Source: Propionibacteriaceae bacterium (GTDB lineage: Bacteria; Actinomycetota; Actinomycetes; Propionibacteriales; Propionibacteriaceae). Taken from it: a DNA stretch of 6,640 bases. The DNA lies in contig PMLO01000172.1 of assembly GCA_003158895.1 (NCBI GenBank), positions 1-6,640 of the forward strand, read 5' to 3'. The notes beneath the pieces are model-generated. The model saw only the letters and a program-made list of their open reading frames with translations, was not told where the DNA came from and made no database searches. Numbering within the stretch: position 1 is the first letter of the stretch; each line of letters starts with the position of its first letter. This document shows positions 5,055 to 6,640 of the stretch, piece by piece. A program made the position numbers and the translations under genes.

Positions 5055-6640
5055 GTGAACGCTCCGTGGGTCAAGCACTACCAACCTGGTGTCCCGGCAG
5101 AGATCGAGCTGCCGACGGAGTCGCTCGTCGCGCTGTACGAGCGGTCGGTCCGAGAGGCCGGCGACTGCGTTGCAACCGAGTTCTTCGGACGCACGACCTC
5201 GTACGATCAGCTCGGCGACCAGATCTCACGTGCCGCGGAGGGGCTTCGCACACTCGGCGTACAGGCTGGCGACCGCGTGGCAATCGTGCTGCCGAACTCG
5301 CCTCAGCACGTCGTCGCGTTCTACGCGATCCTGCGACTCGGTGCTGTCGTCGTCGAGCACAACCCTCTGTACACCGAGCGCGAACTGCGTCACATCTTCG
5401 AGGACCACACCGCTCACGTCGCGATCTGCTGGGACGTGGCCGTGCCCAAGCTCAAGGCCATCCCCGACGACGTACCGCTTCAGCACATCGTCTCGGTCAA
5501 CCTTCTCGATGCGTTCCCGACGATCAAGCGGCTCGCGCTCTCGCTACCGATCAAGAGCCTGCGGGAGACCCGGGCCAAGCTCACCGCGAAAGCTCCCGGC
5601 ACGATCACCTGGAAGCAGCTGCTCGGTCACGGTCCGCTGGCCGACGAGCACCCTCGCCCGGATGTACACGACCTTGCCGTCATCCAGTACACGTCCGGCA
5701 CGACCGGCGAGCCCAAGGGCGCGATGCTCACCCATCTCAACCTCTACAGCAACGCCCGCCAGGGCGAGGCCTGGATGTACGGCGCCGAGTACCGCAAGGA
5801 GATCTTCTACGCGATCCTGCCGATGTTCCACGCGTTCGGGATGACGCTGTTCCTCACGTACGGCATCCTCAAGCAGGCACGTCTCGTCATCTTCCCCTCC
5901 TTCGACGTGGACCTTGTGCTCGACGCCGCGAAGAAGAGCCCGCCCACGGTGTACTGCGCGGTGCCGCCGATCTACGAGCGCACCGCGATCCGCGCGCAGG
6001 AGCGCGGCATCTCGCTGAAGTCGGCGAAGTACTGCATCTCCGGCGCGATGAACCTGCCTCAGTCGGTCGTCGAGCTGTGGGAGTCGGTGTCCGGAGGACT
6101 GCTCGTCGAGGGGTACGGGATGACGGAGGCGTCGCCGGTCTGCCTAGGCAACCCGTTCGCTCCGAGCAGGCGCCCGAACACGATCGGCGTCCCGTTCCCG
6201 AGCACGTTCATGAAGGTCGTCGACGCCGAGGACCCCACCCGCGAGGTCGCGCAGGGCGAGCGCGGCGAGCTCCTTATCCAAGGGCCTCAGGTGTTCAGCG
6301 GCTACTGGAACAACCCCGAGGAGACTGCGAAGACGCTGTTGCCCGGCGGTTGGCTGCGTACGGGCGACCTCGTCACCGTTGACGCCGACGGCTTCACGAC
6401 GATCGTCGACCGGGTCAAGGAGCTCATCATCACGGGCGGCTTCAACGTCTCGCCGTCGGAGGTGGAGGCGGTCTTGCGTGGCAACCCCGACCTTGTCGAC
6501 GCAGCCGTCGTGGGCGTTCCGTCGAAGCACAGTGGAGAGAACGTGGTCGCGGTCGTGCTCCTTCGGCCGGGAGTCGAGCTGAACGCTGCTGGCCTGATCG
6601 AGTTCTGCCGCGTGCAGCTCGCCGCCTACAAGGTCCCGCG
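5055..6640 (+). CDS. Long-chain fatty-acid-CoA ligase (AMP-forming), 3' end outside window
   Basis: This ANL-superfamily enzyme activates a carboxylic acid, most likely a long-chain fatty acid, with ATP to an acyl-adenylate and then to acyl-CoA. 528 codons are visible. The ATP-binding loop Y-T-S-G-T-T-G-E-P-K-G is at 212-222, the substrate-pocket motif F-H-A-F-G-M at 258-263, G-Y-G-M-T-E at 353-358, G-W-L-R-T-G-D-L at 432-439 (D438 contacts ribose), and the hinge and A8 region D-R-V-K-E-L-I-I-T-G-G-F-N at 452-464. The window ends just after A-A-Y-K-V-P, so roughly 35-50 residues with the adenylation lysine (P-x-x-x-x-G-K) lie beyond it. GTG 5055 is chosen because the family-like N terminus (N-A-P-W-V-K-H-Y) starts there and the next in-frame ATG is inside the ATP-loop region. 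Substrate chain length is inferred from family resemblance; a medium-chain or other acyl substrate is possible. Confidence 0.94.
   Translation, partial: MNAPWVKHYQPGVPAEIELPTESLVALYERSVREAGDCVATEFFGRTTSYDQLGDQISRAAEGLRTLGVQAGDRVAIVLPNSPQHVVAFYAILRLGAVVVEHNPLYTERELRHIFEDHTAHVAICWDVAVPKLKAIPDDVPLQHIVSVNLLDAFPTIKRLALSLPIKSLRETRAKLTAKAPGTITWKQLLGHGPLADEHPRPDVHDLAVIQYTSGTTGEPKGAMLTHLNLYSNARQGEAWMYGAEYRKEIFYAILPMFHAFGMTLFLTYGILKQARLVIFPSFDVDLVLDAAKKSPPTVYCAVPPIYERTAIRAQERGISLKSAKYCISGAMNLPQSVVELWESVSGGLLVEGYGMTEASPVCLGNPFAPSRRPNTIGVPFPSTFMKVVDAEDPTREVAQGERGELLIQGPQVFSGYWNNPEETAKTLLPGGWLRTGDLVTVDADGFTTIVDRVKELIITGGFNVSPSEVEAVLRGNPDLVDAAVVGVPSKHSGENVVAVVLLRPGVELNAAGLIEFCRVQLAAYKVP

Noticed and set aside
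5066..6382. 438-codon plus-strand open frame overlapping the ligase
   Set aside because: It is out of frame with the ligase and gives an Arg/His/Pro-rich product. The frame from GTG 5055 carries every conserved adenylate-forming motif without a stop.

Overview
This window looks like chromosomal DNA from a high-GC actinobacterium. G+C is roughly two-thirds by eye, third codon positions are mostly G or C, and candidate -10 boxes have the TAnnnT form. The fatty-acyl-CoA ligase and the DUF1206 membrane protein read like Nocardioidaceae/Propionibacteriales proteins, but that placement is from memory and not from a search.

Layout. (1) Positions 1-213 (+) hold the C-terminal end of a beta-sandwich (LamG/DUF1080-like) domain protein. 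It converges, with only 4 bases between stop codons, on (2) a minus-strand pair: an ornithine carbamoyltransferase (697-1701, argF/arcB type) and a low-molecular-weight protein tyrosine phosphatase (218-700), joined by an ATGA overlap. (3) A divergent promoter region of 135 bases (1702-1836) separates argF from (4) a 770-residue lipoprotein (1837-4149, +). That protein has a large beta-rich core of unknown function followed by three Ig/PKD-like domains. (5) A six-helix DUF1206 membrane protein (4223-5020, +) follows after 73 bases. (6) A long-chain fatty-acid-CoA ligase starts at GTG 5055 (+), probably from a leaderless transcript, and runs off the right edge at 6640 with the catalytic C-terminal lysine region missing.

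How the genes fit together. The argF-phosphatase pair is the only convincing operon. ArgF is a cytoplasmic enzyme converting carbamoyl phosphate and ornithine to citrulline. The phosphatase has isoleucine at the P-loop position that separates tyrosine from arginine phosphatases, so a direct link to protein-arginine phosphorylation is not supported. The lipoprotein, DUF1206 protein and ligase lie in the same direction, but each is preceded by a plausible -10 element, so they may be separate units. All gaps between genes are shorter than 300 bases. I see no RNA gene, mobile element, CRISPR array or attachment site.

I do not see a clear new multi-gene system here. The least explained item is the large lipoprotein. 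The most interesting sequence-level signals are the strong excess of the palindrome CGTACG and the probable leaderless start of the ligase.
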